Below are positions 16,707 through 26,737 of a stretch of 64,000 bases of DNA, piece after piece; the stretch's first letter is position 1, and the number at the start of each line of letters is the position of its first letter. A model generated the notes under the pieces. The model was not told where the DNA came from. It worked only from the letters and a program-made list of their open reading frames with translations, and made no database searches. Origin of the DNA: Micrococcus flavus (GTDB lineage Bacteria > Actinomycetota > Actinomycetes > Actinomycetales > Micrococcaceae); the NCBI RefSeq assembly GCF_014204815.1, contig NZ_JACHMC010000001.1:372001-436000 (forward strand), written 5' to 3'. The position numbers were made by a program, and so were the translations under genes.

Positions 16707-18982
16707 CGGATGCCCTGGGAGGCCTCGTACTCGGCGCGCTTCTCGGCGCTGGAGAACGGGGTCTCGCCGGCGTCCTCGCCCAGCGTCGAGGTCGGGCCGT
16801 CCGCACCGCGGTCGATGTCCTCGGGACGGAAGAACGTGCCGTCCGGGTGGTCGCCCTCCTCGCCCGGGTCCAGGGACTTCGGGCCGTCGTAGGTGGGCAG
16901 GCGGCCGGGCACGTACGTGCGCTTGGCCAGGTCGTTGAACTCCAGCCAGGTGCCGCCGTTCACGGTGACGCCGTAGAAGTCCTCCTGCACCTCGCCGTTG
17001 ATGGTCTCGCCGCGCATCGTCTTCTGGCTGGTGTAGCGGCCGGCCCATACGGCGGTGGCGAGCTCCGTGGTGTAGCCGACGAACCAGGTGGAGGACATGT
17101 TGTTGTTGGTGCCCGTCTTCCCGGCGAACTCGTAGCCGGTGCCGTCCGGGGCGATGTTCCAGGTGGCGATGTGGCGCAGCACCGGGGTCAGCTCGGCCAC
17201 GTGCTCGGGGTCCAGGACCTGGCGGCACTCGGGGCCGCCGATCTCGTACTGGTTGCCCGCGCTGTCCGTCACCTCGGTGAGGGCGCGGGGCTCGCAGTAG
17301 AGGCCGTTCGCGGCGAGGGCGGCGTAGGCGCCGGCCAAGGACGTGGGGGCCAGGCTGTCCTTGCCCAGCAGGAACGAGGGCTCGGCGGGGCTCAGCGGGG
17401 TGCCGTCCCGGCCGTTCACGATGCCCAGCTGGGTCATGGTGTTCGCGACGTCGCACAGGTCCATCTGGTAGCCGAGCGCCACGGTGGGGGTGTTGACGGA
17501 CCAGTAGAGGCCCTCGTCCACGCGGTCCCGCTTCTTCATGCCGTCCACCACGTTGTTGATCTCCCAGCCCTTCGAGCCGCCGCCGGCGGTGGTGAAGCCG
17601 CCAGGCAGGCAGGAGGCCGCGAAGCGCGACGTGGAGGGGTAGACGTCCTTGGAGCCGTCCACGGAGTCGATCAGGCTGTTGCCGTACCGCAGCCAGGTCA
17701 GCGCCACGAAGGGCTTCAGCGTGGAGCCGGCCGAGAAGCCCTCGCCGCCGCCCCATTCGGCGTCGACGTTGAGGTTCAGCGAGGTCTTGCCCACGTCGTC
17801 CGCGAGGGAGTACTCGGTGTTCTGCGCCATGGTCACGATGTCGCCCGTGCCCGGCCGCAGGGACAGCAGGGAGTGGCCGGCGCCGAGGGACTCGTCGTTG
17901 GGGATGATGCGGCGGGTGAGCTCCTCCGCCTTCTTCTGCAGAGCGGAGTCCAGCGTGGTGCGGATGGTGAGGCCGCCGCGGTCCAGGAGGGCCTGACGGG
18001 CGGCGACGTCGGGGCCGAAGGTGGGGTCGGCCAGGATCTGGCGCTCGACGTAGTCGCAGAAGTAGGCGCCGAAGGCGGCGTTGAGGCAGCCGGTGGGCTC
18101 GCCCTTCATGACCGCCTCGAGCGGTTGGGCCTTCGCGTGCTCGGCCTCCTCCGCGGTGAGGTAGCCGTTCTTCTCCATCGCGTTGAGCACGAGGTTGCGC
18201 CGCTTGGTGGTGCCCTCCGGGTTGCGGGCCGGGTTGAAGCGCGTGGGGGACTGCACCATGCCGGCCAGGGTGGCGGCCTCCCAGCTCTCCAGGTCCGCGG
18301 CGGGCTTGCCGAAGACGTACTGGGAGGCGGCCTCCACGCCGTAGGCGCGGCCCTGGAAGAGCACCAGGTTCAGGTAGCCCTGGAGGATCTCCTCCTTGGA
18401 CATCTGGTTCTCCACCGCGACGGCGAGCTTGATCTCCTTGACCTTGTCCGACGCCTCCTTGGTGCCGGAGAGGGTCAGGCGGGAGTCGCCGCGCACCTGC
18501 TGCGAGTTGATGAGCATGTTGTTGACGAACTGCTGGGTCAGGGTGGAGGCGCCCTGCGTGGAGGGCGAGGTGAGGTTGTTGACCGCCGCACGGATCAGGC
18601 CCTTGGCGTCCACGCCCTCGTGCTCGAAGAACCGCTCGTCCTCGATGGCCACGATCGCGTGCTCCATGTGGTCCGAGATCTGGTCCAGGGTGACCGGCTT
18701 GCGGTTCTCCTCGTAGAACGTGGCGATCAGCTCCCCGTCCGCCGAGTAGATCTTCGAGGGCATCGAGACGGGCTCCGCCGGCAGCTGGTCCGGCAGCTGG
18801 TCCAGCATGTCCTTGCCGGAGGCGAACACCGCGCGCCCGGCGCCCATGGCCGGCAGCGTCAGTCCCGCCACCAGCAGTCCGGCCAGCGCGGCCAGCCCGA
18901 GGAAGGTCAGCAGTCGGCCCAGGACCGAGGAGCGGGCGGCCGGATGGGCGGCGCGGGAGGAGCGTGCGGCGCGGGAGGACAT
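16703..18982 (-). CDS. Class A penicillin-binding protein (transglycosylase/transpeptidase)
   Basis: A 759-residue PonA-type enzyme that polymerises and cross-links peptidoglycan. An N-terminal membrane anchor (about residues 25-50) precedes the GT51 transglycosylase domain (IEDERFFEHEGVD, GASTLTQQFVNN). The transpeptidase domain has SAGSTLKPF (active Ser), SVN and KTGTNNN. The acidic C-terminus lacks a PASTA domain. The start is ATG at 18982, fixed by TACACT 6 nt upstream. By position next to a phosphoesterase and DUF4177/RidA genes it corresponds to mycobacterial PonA2. Confidence 0.95.
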   Translation of the reverse strand: MSSRAARSSRAAHPAARSSVLGRLLTFLGLAALAGLLVAGLTLPAMGAGRAVFASGKDMLDQLPDQLPAEPVSMPSKIYSADGELIATFYEENRKPVTLDQISDHMEHAIVAIEDERFFEHEGVDAKGLIRAAVNNLTSPSTQGASTLTQQFVNNMLINSQQVRGDSRLTLSGTKEASDKVKEIKLAVAVENQMSKEEILQGYLNLVLFQGRAYGVEAASQYVFGKPAADLESWEAATLAGMVQSPTRFNPARNPEGTTKRRNLVLNAMEKNGYLTAEEAEHAKAQPLEAVMKGEPTGCLNAAFGAYFCDYVERQILADPTFGPDVAARQALLDRGGLTIRTTLDSALQKKAEELTRRIIPNDESLGAGHSLLSLRPGTGDIVTMAQNTEYSLADDVGKTSLNLNVDAEWGGGEGFSAGSTLKPFVALTWLRYGNSLIDSVDGSKDVYPSTSRFAASCLPGGFTTAGGGSKGWEINNVVDGMKKRDRVDEGLYWSVNTPTVALGYQMDLCDVANTMTQLGIVNGRDGTPLSPAEPSFLLGKDSLAPTSLAGAYAALAANGLYCEPRALTEVTDSAGNQYEIGGPECRQVLDPEHVAELTPVLRHIATWNIAPDGTGYEFAGKTGTNNNMSSTWFVGYTTELATAVWAGRYTSQKTMRGETINGEVQEDFYGVTVNGGTWLEFNDLAKRTYVPGRLPTYDGPKSLDPGEEGDHPDGTFFRPEDIDRGADGPTSTLGEDAGETPFSSAEKRAEYEASQGIR

Positions 18983-18988
18983 GCGGGA

Positions 18989-18994
18989 AGTGTA
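18989..18994 (-). promoter_or_regulatory. -10 element TACACT of the PBP gene
   Basis: TACACT, 6 nt, ATG at 18982. It decides the start against longer in-frame options upstream. Confidence 0.6.
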
Positions 18995-19036
18995 GCGGCC
19001 CGCCCTGGATGTGGATCGGGCTCCGGGCGGCCTCGC

Positions 19037-19042
19037 TACGCT
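19037..19042 (+). promoter_or_regulatory. -10 element TACGCT of the DUF4177 gene
   Basis: TACGCT, 6 nt, ATG at 19049: leaderless layout. Confidence 0.65.
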
Positions 19043-19048
19043 GGTCCC

Positions 19049-19216
19049 ATGACTACTCAGACCCGGTGGGAGTACGCCACCGTCCCCCTGCTCATCCACG
19101 CCACCAAGCAGATCCTCGACCAGTGGGGCGAGGACGGGTGGGAGCTCGTCGCCGTCGTGCCCGGCCCGGAGGGCCCCAACCCCGTGGCCTATCTCAAGCG
19201 CCCCAAGGCGGCGTGA
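19049..19216 (+). CDS. DUF4177 family small protein
   Basis: A 55-residue protein with the DUF4177 pattern: RWEYATVPL, then ILDQWGEDGWELVAVVPGP, ending in VAYLKRP. Function unknown. It is the first gene of an operon with RidA and a Nudix hydrolase. Its TGA overlaps the GTG of ridA. In mycobacteria, as I recall, a similarly tiny ORF precedes the RidA gene. Confidence 0.85.
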   Translation: MTTQTRWEYATVPLLIHATKQILDQWGEDGWELVAVVPGPEGPNPVAYLKRPKAA

Positions 19217-19713
19217 GCGTGGCCGATCAGGCGTCCGCCCCCACGTGGGGTGAGGGCGCCGCGGCTGCCCGCCTGGCGGAGCTGGGCCTCGCCCGCCCCG
19301 CCGTGGCGGCCCCGATGGGCTCCTACGTCCCCGCGGTGCGCGACGGCGACCTCGTCCTCACCTCCGGCCAGCTGCCCTTCGTCGAGGGCGCCCTGCCGCT
19401 GACCGGCAAGGTCGGCGCCGAGGTGACGCTCGAGCAGGCGCAGGACCTGGCCCGCACGGCCGCCGTGAACGCGGTGGCCGCCGTGCACGAGCTCGTGGGG
19501 GACCTCGACGCCGTGCTCCAGGTGGTGAAGGTGGTCGGGTTCGTCGCCTCGGACCCCGCGTTCACCGCGCAGCCGGCCGTCGTGAACGGCGCCTCGGACG
19601 TGCTCGCCGAGATCTTCGGCGAGGCCGGGCGCCACGCCCGCTCCGCCGTCGGCGTGGCCGTCCTGCCCCTGGACGCCCCCGTCGAGGTGGAGATCACCGT
19701 CCGTGTCCGCTGA
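19213..19713 (+). CDS. RidA family protein (YjgF/UK114-like)
   Basis: A 166-residue protein. The family core runs MGSYVPAVRDGDLVLTSGQL, LTGKVG, LEQAQDLARTAAVNAVAAV, VLQVVKVVGFVASDP, and ends with VEVEITVRVR. RidA enzymes hydrolyse reactive enamine/imine intermediates, but this branch is longer than classical RidA and may act differently. GTG 19213 overlaps the previous stop; GTG 19219 is an alternative. Confidence 0.88.
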   Translation: MSVADQASAPTWGEGAAAARLAELGLARPAVAAPMGSYVPAVRDGDLVLTSGQLPFVEGALPLTGKVGAEVTLEQAQDLARTAAVNAVAAVHELVGDLDAVLQVVKVVGFVASDPAFTAQPAVVNGASDVLAEIFGEAGRHARSAVGVAVLPLDAPVEVEITVRVR

Positions 19714-20614
19714 CGCGGCGGACCGCGTCCGGGTCCCCTCCCACGAGGAGGAGCTGACCCGGCAGTGGCTCGCGCAGCGTCACCGGCAGGTGCGCCCCGC
19801 GCGTCCGGCCTCCGCCGTCGTGCTGGTGCGTGACGGCGAGGACGGTGTCGAGGTGCTGCTGCGGCACCGGGCCGGCCGGACCCCGCTGGGCCGGATCGGG
19901 TTCCCCGGGGGCTCGCTCGTCGAGGCGGACGCGCACGCCTGCCCCTGGTTCGGGCCGAGCCCGGGGGAGTGGGCGCACACCCTCGGCCTGGCGGACCGCC
20001 GTCGGGTGCGCCAGCACGTGGTGGCGGCCGTGCGCGAGCTGTTCGAGGAGTGCGGCGTGCTCCTGGCCGGCGCCTCGGACATGGAGGTCGTGCAGGACGC
20101 CCGTGGCGAGACCTGGGGCGCCCGCCGCTCCTCGCTCGAGCACGGCGACGCCGGCCTCCCCCAGCTGCTGGAGGAGCGCGGCCTCGGCCTGCGCACGGAC
20201 TTGCTGCGGGCCCTCGGGCGGTGGCAGTCCGCCCCGCACAGTCCGCGCCGCTTCGACACCGTGGTCTTCACGGCGGCCCTGCCCCCGCAGCAGGAGCCCG
20301 TGCCGCGGCCGGAGGGTCCCGACCTGCAGGGCTGGGTCCCCGCGGCCCGGGCGGTGGCCGAGCCGATGCCCCTGCCGGGTCCGGACGGCTGGCTCGGCGA
20401 GGTGGGCCGCATCGCCCTGGCGGAGGTGTCCACACCCCTGACCCAGCTGGTGCTGCGCGACGTGGCCCGGCACCGCACGGCGGCCGGCTTCCTCCTGTCC
20501 CTGGGCCACGGCCGGGACCCCGTCCCCCACGTGCGCCTGCGCACCGAGGCCGAGCGGGACGACGTCGCCACGGGCGCCCTGCACACCGTGGCCGAGCCGG
20601 TCAGGCCGGAGTGA
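19703..20614 (+). CDS. Nudix hydrolase, NUDT19-like
   Basis: A 303-residue protein. SAVVLVRDGEDGVEVLLRHR starts the Nudix fold, and GFPGG begins the box, interrupted by an insert of about 30 residues before AAVRELFEECGV (the REXXEEXG part). Such an insertion is typical of the NUDT7/8/19 acyl-CoA diphosphatase group. It overlaps ridA by 11 nt. A strong hairpin terminator follows. Substrate not proven. Confidence 0.85.
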   Translation: MSADAADRVRVPSHEEELTRQWLAQRHRQVRPARPASAVVLVRDGEDGVEVLLRHRAGRTPLGRIGFPGGSLVEADAHACPWFGPSPGEWAHTLGLADRRRVRQHVVAAVRELFEECGVLLAGASDMEVVQDARGETWGARRSSLEHGDAGLPQLLEERGLGLRTDLLRALGRWQSAPHSPRRFDTVVFTAALPPQQEPVPRPEGPDLQGWVPAARAVAEPMPLPGPDGWLGEVGRIALAEVSTPLTQLVLRDVARHRTAAGFLLSLGHGRDPVPHVRLRTEAERDDVATGALHTVAEPVRPE

Positions 20615-20631
20615 GCGACCCCCGGACGCGG

Positions 20632-20663
20632 GAGGGGCCCGCACCGGACGGTGCGGGCCCCTC
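20632..20663. terminator. Bidirectional terminator hairpin
   Basis: A 15-bp perfect stem GAGGGGCCCGCACCG with its inverse, between the convergent Nudix and crp genes. Confidence 0.75.
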
Positions 20664-20675
20664 GTCTGTGCGGGG

Positions 20676-21353
20676 TCAGCGGGAGCGCTGACGCAGGCGC
20701 TGCAGGTCCAGGACGACCACGGCGCGGTTCTCCAGGCGGATCCAGCCGCGCTGCACGAACTCGGCCAGGGCCTTGTTGACGGTCTCGCGCGAGGCGCCCA
20801 CCAGCTGGGCCAGCTCCTCCTGGGTGAGGTCGTGGGCCACGAGGAGGCCGTCGGCGGCCGGGCGGCCGAAGCGGTCGGCCAGGTCCAGCAGGGCCTTGGC
20901 CACGCGCCCGGGGACGTCGGAGAACACGAGGTCCGCGAGGGACTCGTTGGTCTTGGACAGGCGCTGGGCGAGGGCCTGCAACAGCTGCAGGGACACGTCC
21001 GGGGACGAGGCGATGGCGCGGCGCAGGTTCTCGTGACGCAGGCCGGCCAGGCGGGTGGCGGACACCGCGGTGGCCGTGGCCGAGCGCGGGGCCGGGTTGA
21101 ACAGGGCCATCTCACCGAAGATCTCACCGGGGCCGAGTACGGCGACGAGGTTCTCGCGGCCGTCGGAGGCGGTGCGGCCCAGCTTGATCTTGCCGGACAT
21201 GATCACGTACAGCTGATCGCCCTGATCGCCCTCGTGGAAGGCGGAGGCCCCACGGGAGAGGTCCACCTCGGTCAGCTCGGAGGTGAGGATGGCGAACACC
21301 TCGTCGTCCAGGTTGGTGAAGAGCGGAGCCTTCCGCAGAACCTCGAGATCCAT
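20676..21353 (-). CDS. Crp/Fnr-family regulator, GlxR type
   Basis: A 225-residue regulator. The cyclic-nucleotide domain (about 10-130) contains GEIFGEMALFNPAPRSATA, the phosphate-binding cassette with its Arg-Ser. The C-terminal winged helix has TQEELAQLVGASRETVNKAL. It corresponds to actinobacterial Crp/GlxR, a global cAMP-responsive regulator. RBS GGAAGGG is about 9-10 nt before ATG 21353. Two matches to a TGTGA-N6-GCACA site lie in this window, near acs and near the secreted-peptide promoter. Confidence 0.93.
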   Translation of the reverse strand: MDLEVLRKAPLFTNLDDEVFAILTSELTEVDLSRGASAFHEGDQGDQLYVIMSGKIKLGRTASDGRENLVAVLGPGEIFGEMALFNPAPRSATATAVSATRLAGLRHENLRRAIASSPDVSLQLLQALAQRLSKTNESLADLVFSDVPGRVAKALLDLADRFGRPAADGLLVAHDLTQEELAQLVGASRETVNKALAEFVQRGWIRLENRAVVVLDLQRLRQRSR

Positions 21354-21449
21354 GAATGCGCGTCCCTTCCGACGGTCGTACGGCGTTCCGCGGCGAAGAC
21401 GCCCGGACTGTTGCCAGCCATTCTGCCCCATCGTCCCCTGGGGTGCCGA

Positions 21450-21455
21450 TACCCT
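21450..21455 (+). promoter_or_regulatory. Candidate -10 TACCCT of the CvpA-like gene
   Basis: TACCCT within the crp/CvpA-like divergent gap; it would give a 5' leader of about 50 nt. Confidence 0.35.
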
Positions 21456-21511
21456 GGTGCCCCGCTCATCCCGGGCGGCACAGGAGCAGCGGGACAGATC
21501 GGAGGACGGCC

Positions 21512-22078
21512 TTGGAATCGCCCCTGCCGTGGGTCGACGCGGTCCTCTCGCTCGTCCTCCTGGCATCCGCGGCCTCGGGCGCCGGACGGGGGGCCAGCGG
21601 GGTGGCCGGTGCCCTGCTGGGCGCGGCCCTCGGCCTGACGGCCTGCGCGTGGGCGCTGCCGCACGTGCCCGGCCTGGTGGCGGACCCGGTGTGGTCGCCC
21701 GTGGCCACCGTGGTGGCCGGTCTGCTGCTGCTCGTCCTCGGTGAGGGCCTGGGTCTGCGGGTGGGCTCCGCCCTGCGCCGCGGGCTGGGAGGCGGGACGG
21801 CCCGCCGGCTGGACGGCGTGGCCGGGGCCGCGCTGGCGGCCGCGGTCTGCCTCGTGCTCCTCGGCGTCCTCGCTCCGCGGCTGGCCCCCGTCCTGCCCTC
21901 CGGGCTCGTGGCGGAGACGGGCCGCTCCCGGGTGCTGGCCGTGGCCGAGCGGACCGTGCCCGGGCCCGTGGACCGGGCCGCGGACGGCCTCCAGGCCGCC
22001 GTCGGCGAGGTGCTCTCCGGGCTGCCGCCGCTGCGTGTCCCGGCGCCCCCGGACCGGCAGGACGTCGTGCGGGCCTGA
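21512..22078 (+). CDS. CvpA-like membrane protein (MarP membrane domain without protease)
   Basis: A 188-residue protein with about four hydrophobic segments in the first 135 residues (VDAVLSLVLLASAASGAGRG, LLGAALGLTACAWALP, VATVVAGLLLLVLGEGLGLR, AAVCLVLLGVLAPRLAP). It ends with a short tail after RTVPGPVDRAADGL. This is the pattern of the CvpA-like half of the periplasmic serine protease MarP, but the trypsin-like domain is missing. The TTG start at 21512 is chosen because GGAGGA lies 5 nt upstream. In mycobacteria marP neighbours crp and nth, as here. Confidence 0.75.
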   Translation: MESPLPWVDAVLSLVLLASAASGAGRGASGVAGALLGAALGLTACAWALPHVPGLVADPVWSPVATVVAGLLLLVLGEGLGLRVGSALRRGLGGGTARRLDGVAGAALAAAVCLVLLGVLAPRLAPVLPSGLVAETGRSRVLAVAERTVPGPVDRAADGLQAAVGEVLSGLPPLRVPAPPDRQDVVRA

Positions 22079-22113
22079 GCGCTGCCGACATCGGCCGAGG
22101 GATGTCCATGATG

Positions 22114-22162
22114 CGGACACGCCGGGAGAGCGGTGTCCGGCTTCCGGACGCTGCAGTACCGT
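22114..22162 (+). promoter_or_regulatory. Candidate metP promoter with inverted repeats
   Basis: -10 TACCGT at 22157-22162. Upstream lie CGGACAC (22114-22120) with GTGTCCG (22133-22139), and GTCCGG-CTT-CCGGAC (22135-22149), overlapping the -35 position. Candidate operator; the regulator is unknown. Confidence 0.4.
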
Positions 22163-22248
22163 GTGCTCACTCACACCCGCAGCACCGCCGCGACGGAGCC
22201 GAGGATCGGCCCGGTCCGCGTCGCGGAACCACCCGGAGGTCATCCCCC

Positions 22249-23892
22249 ATGTCCACGTCCGCATCCGCGACGGCGCCCGCGCCGACGCGCACCCGCGAGG
22301 AGTTCACCGGCCGGTGGGCGTTCATCCTCGCCGCCATCGGCTCCGCCGTCGGCCTCGGCAACATCTGGCGCTTCCCGTACGTCGCCTATGAGAACGGCGG
22401 CGGCGCCTTCGTCATCCCCTACCTGATCGCGCTGCTCACCGCGGGCATCCCGCTACTGTTCTTCGACTACGCGATCGGCCACCGCTTCCGCGGCTCCGCG
22501 CCGCTGGCGTTCCGGCGCCTGTCCCGGTGGACCGAGACCGTCGGCTGGTGGCAGGTGCTCATCTGCGTCGTCATCGGGATCTACTACGCCGCGATCATCG
22601 GCTGGGCGATCATGTACACCTGGTTCTCCGTGGACCAGCGGTGGGGTGACGACCCGGAGACCTTCCTCATGGACGACTACCTGCAGGTCGCCGAGGACCC
22701 GTCCCCGTCCTTCGACTTCGTCTCGGGCGTCTTCTGGCCCATGCTCGCCGTCTGGGTGATCACGCTGCTCATCATGGGCTTCGGCGTGCGCCGGGGCGTG
22801 GCCCTGGCCTCGATGGTCGGCATCCCGCTGCTCATCGTGATGTTCCTGGTCCTCGTCGGCATCGCCCTCACCCTGCCGGGCGCCGCCCAGGGCCTGGACG
22901 CCCTGTTCACGCCGAACTGGGCCGCGCTCGCGGACCCGGGCGTCTGGATCGCCGCCTACGGTCAGATCTTCTTCTCGCTGTCCGTCGGCTTCGGCATCAT
23001 GATCACCTACGCCTCCTACCTCAACCGCCGCACGAACCTCACCGGCTCCGGCCTGGTGGTCGGCTTCTCCAACTCGGGCTTCGAGATCCTGGCCGGCATC
23101 GGCGTGTTCTCCGCCCTGGGCTTCATGGCGCAGGCCTCCGGCGTGTCCGTGGCCGAGGTGGCGGGCAGCGGCATCGGCCTGGCGTTCATCGCCTTCCCCA
23201 CCCTGATCTCGCAGGCCCCGCTCGGCGCCCTGATCGGCGTGCTGTTCTTCGGCTCGCTCGTGGTCGCCGGCTTCACCTCGCTGATCTCGATCCTCGAGGT
23301 CGTCATCTCCGCCGTGAAGGACAAGCTCGGCTGGGGCCGCTGGACGGCCACGATCGTCGTGATCGGCCTGTCCGGGGTGGTCTCCCTCACCCTGTTCTCC
23401 ACCACCACGGGCCTGCAGATGCTGGACACCATGGACGCGTTCACGAACAACTTCGGCATCGTGGGCGCGGCGCTCCTCTCGGTGCTCCTGGTCACCGGCG
23501 CGCTGGGCTCGGCCCGTCGCATCACGGCGCACCTCAACGCCGTCTCCTCCTTCAAGGTCGGCCGCGGGTACGTGCTGCTGATCGGCGTGCTCATGCCGAT
23601 CGTGCTCGCCTACATCTGGCTCTCCTGGATCATGAAGGTGATTGCGGAGGGCTATGAGGGCTACCCGGGCGACTTCCTCGGCGTCTTCGGCTGGGGCATC
23701 GCGCTCGGCTCCGTCGCCCTGGCTGTCCTGCTCTCCCTCATCCCGTGGTCCCGCAAGTCCAACCTCTACGCCGAGGACCTGGACAGCGAGATCCACGGCG
23801 ACCTCATCCCGCACAACGCCGTGCCCGAGGGCACCGTCCCCACCGGCGCCCTGCCGGTGGTGCCCGCGGCCGCCACCCGGAAGGAGCTCTGA
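22249..23892 (+). CDS. metP: Sodium-dependent methionine/alanine importer, NSS family
   Basis: A 547-residue neurotransmitter:sodium symporter with about 12 helices. WAFILAAIGSAVGLGNIWRF is the helix-1 sodium/substrate signature, followed by PYVAYENGGGAF. The assignment to MetP rests on the tiny metS gene 3 nt downstream, since MetPS of Corynebacterium imports methionine and alanine. RBS CGGAGG precedes ATG 22249. The 35-residue C-terminal tail is Pro/Val/Ala-rich. Confidence 0.88.
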   Translation: MSTSASATAPAPTRTREEFTGRWAFILAAIGSAVGLGNIWRFPYVAYENGGGAFVIPYLIALLTAGIPLLFFDYAIGHRFRGSAPLAFRRLSRWTETVGWWQVLICVVIGIYYAAIIGWAIMYTWFSVDQRWGDDPETFLMDDYLQVAEDPSPSFDFVSGVFWPMLAVWVITLLIMGFGVRRGVALASMVGIPLLIVMFLVLVGIALTLPGAAQGLDALFTPNWAALADPGVWIAAYGQIFFSLSVGFGIMITYASYLNRRTNLTGSGLVVGFSNSGFEILAGIGVFSALGFMAQASGVSVAEVAGSGIGLAFIAFPTLISQAPLGALIGVLFFGSLVVAGFTSLISILEVVISAVKDKLGWGRWTATIVVIGLSGVVSLTLFSTTTGLQMLDTMDAFTNNFGIVGAALLSVLLVTGALGSARRITAHLNAVSSFKVGRGYVLLIGVLMPIVLAYIWLSWIMKVIAEGYEGYPGDFLGVFGWGIALGSVALAVLLSLIPWSRKSNLYAEDLDSEIHGDLIPHNAVPEGTVPTGALPVVPAAATRKEL

Positions 23893-23895
23893 CCG

Positions 23896-24081
23896 ATGAG
23901 CACCGCAGCGATCGTCATGATGTCCCTGGCCATCCTCCTGGTGTGGGGCGGCCTCGCGGTCTCCGCCGTCCACCTGCTCCGCCACCCGGACGACTCCTCG
24001 GGCGATCTCGCCATCGAGGATGAACTGGCCCCCGCCGTGTGGGAGCGCGAGGATGACCGTCTCGACGCACGGCACCGGTGA
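23896..24081 (+). CDS. metS: Methionine/alanine importer small subunit MetS
   Basis: A 61-residue protein with one membrane helix (AAIVMMSLAILLVWGGLAVS) and an acidic/His-containing cytoplasmic tail. It has the size and pattern of MetS, which is required for activity of the NSS transporter in Corynebacterium. It starts 3 nt after metP. Confidence 0.87.
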   Translation: MSTAAIVMMSLAILLVWGGLAVSAVHLLRHPDDSSGDLAIEDELAPAVWEREDDRLDARHR

Positions 24082-24535
24082 GTCGATGAGGGCCCCCGGT
24101 CCGTCCCCAGCGGCCCCGTCCGCGGCCTCGGTCGCCGACGGGGCCGCGGGCGTGGTCTCCGCCTCCCTGCCGGTCGTGGCGGTGGACGGGAGCCTGCCGG
24201 CCCCGCCCTACCGGCAGATCGTGGACGCGGTCCTGGCCGCCGTCGCCGCCGGGCACCTCGCCCGTGGGGATCGGCTGCCGCCCGTGCGGACCCTGGCCGG
24301 GGAGCTGGGCCTGGCGCCCAACACGGTGGCCAAGGCCTACAAGGACCTCGAGGCGGACGGCCTGCTCCAGGGCCGGGGCCGGGCCGGCACGTTCGTGGCG
24401 GCCGCCGCGGACGAGCGCGCCGACCGCGCCCGGGCCGCCGCCCGGACCTTCGCCGACGAGGTGCTCGACCGCCTGCGGCTCACCCCGGACGAGGCCCTCG
24501 ACCTCGTCCGCTCCGAGGCGGCCCGGCGCGCCTGA
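24053..24535 (+). CDS. GntR-family regulator, YtrA type
   Basis: A 160-residue regulator. The winged helix spans residues 42-110: PPYRQIVDAVLAAVAAGHL, GDRLPPVRTLAGELGLAPNT, VAKAYKDLEADGLLQGRG. It has only a short C-terminal helix, as in YtrA-type regulators. The proposed start ATG 24053 lies inside metS in another frame, with GGGAG upstream. ATG 24086, just after metS, is the alternative (150 residues). Coupling to metPS suggests autoregulation of methionine uptake, an inference only. Confidence 0.8.
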   Translation: MTVSTHGTGESMRAPGPSPAAPSAASVADGAAGVVSASLPVVAVDGSLPAPPYRQIVDAVLAAVAAGHLARGDRLPPVRTLAGELGLAPNTVAKAYKDLEADGLLQGRGRAGTFVAAAADERADRARAAARTFADEVLDRLRLTPDEALDLVRSEAARRA

Positions 24536-24565
24536 CCTCCGGGCCGGGACTCCTCCCCGGACGCG

Positions 24566-24609
24566 ACGACGCCCCCGCCCCCTCCGTCGGGAGGGGGCGG
24601 GGGCGTCGT
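24566..24609. terminator. Bidirectional terminator hairpin
   Basis: A 20-bp perfect stem with GTCG loop (24566-24585 pairs with 24590-24609) between convergent gntR and acs. Confidence 0.8.
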
Positions 24610-24618
24610 GGTACCGGG

Positions 24619-26556
<1,938 letters not shown>

Positions 26557-26599
26557 GGGGGTCTCCTCTGGATCTCGACGGCGGGGGCGCGCCGCGCGG

Positions 26600-26615
26600 T
26601 GTGATGCACGGCACA
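26600..26615. promoter_or_regulatory. Candidate Crp/GlxR site in the acs leader
   Basis: TGTGATGCACGGCACA: one mismatch to TGTGA-N6-TCACA. It lies about +9 to +24 from the acs transcription start predicted from TAGGGT, a position suited to repression. A shorter palindromic TGTGACTCATCACG sits at 26676-26689. Confidence 0.5.
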
Positions 26616-26630
26616 CGGATGTCCTGCCAC

Positions 26631-26636
26631 ACCCTA
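26631..26636 (-). promoter_or_regulatory. -10 element TAGGGT of acs
   Basis: TAGGGT gives a leader of about 68 nt before GTG 26556. Confidence 0.5.
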
Positions 26637-26701
26637 GGGGACACGGGGGCCGGAGCCGCATCTCTGCGAGACTGTGTGACTCATCACGGCCCCCGGCTCC
26701 C

Positions 26702-26707
26702 TAGGAT
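26702..26707 (+). promoter_or_regulatory. -10 element TAGGAT of nth
   Basis: TAGGAT about 31 nt before ATG 26738. GGGAGG precedes the start, so this gene has a leader. Confidence 0.5.
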
Positions 26708-26737
26708 GGAGCGGCACCGAGGACGGGAGGCGGCCCC

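Noticed and set aside
16121-19216. Plus-strand open frame of 1031 codons opposite the phosphoesterase and PBP genes
   Set aside because: Shadow frame; repetitive Gly/Val/Arg/Leu composition without motifs, and it spans two real minus-strand genes and an intergenic region.
22163-22248. Possible SAM or other riboswitch before metP
   Set aside because: The leader is only about 80 nt and shows no recognisable aptamer core; only short palindromes near the promoter were seen.
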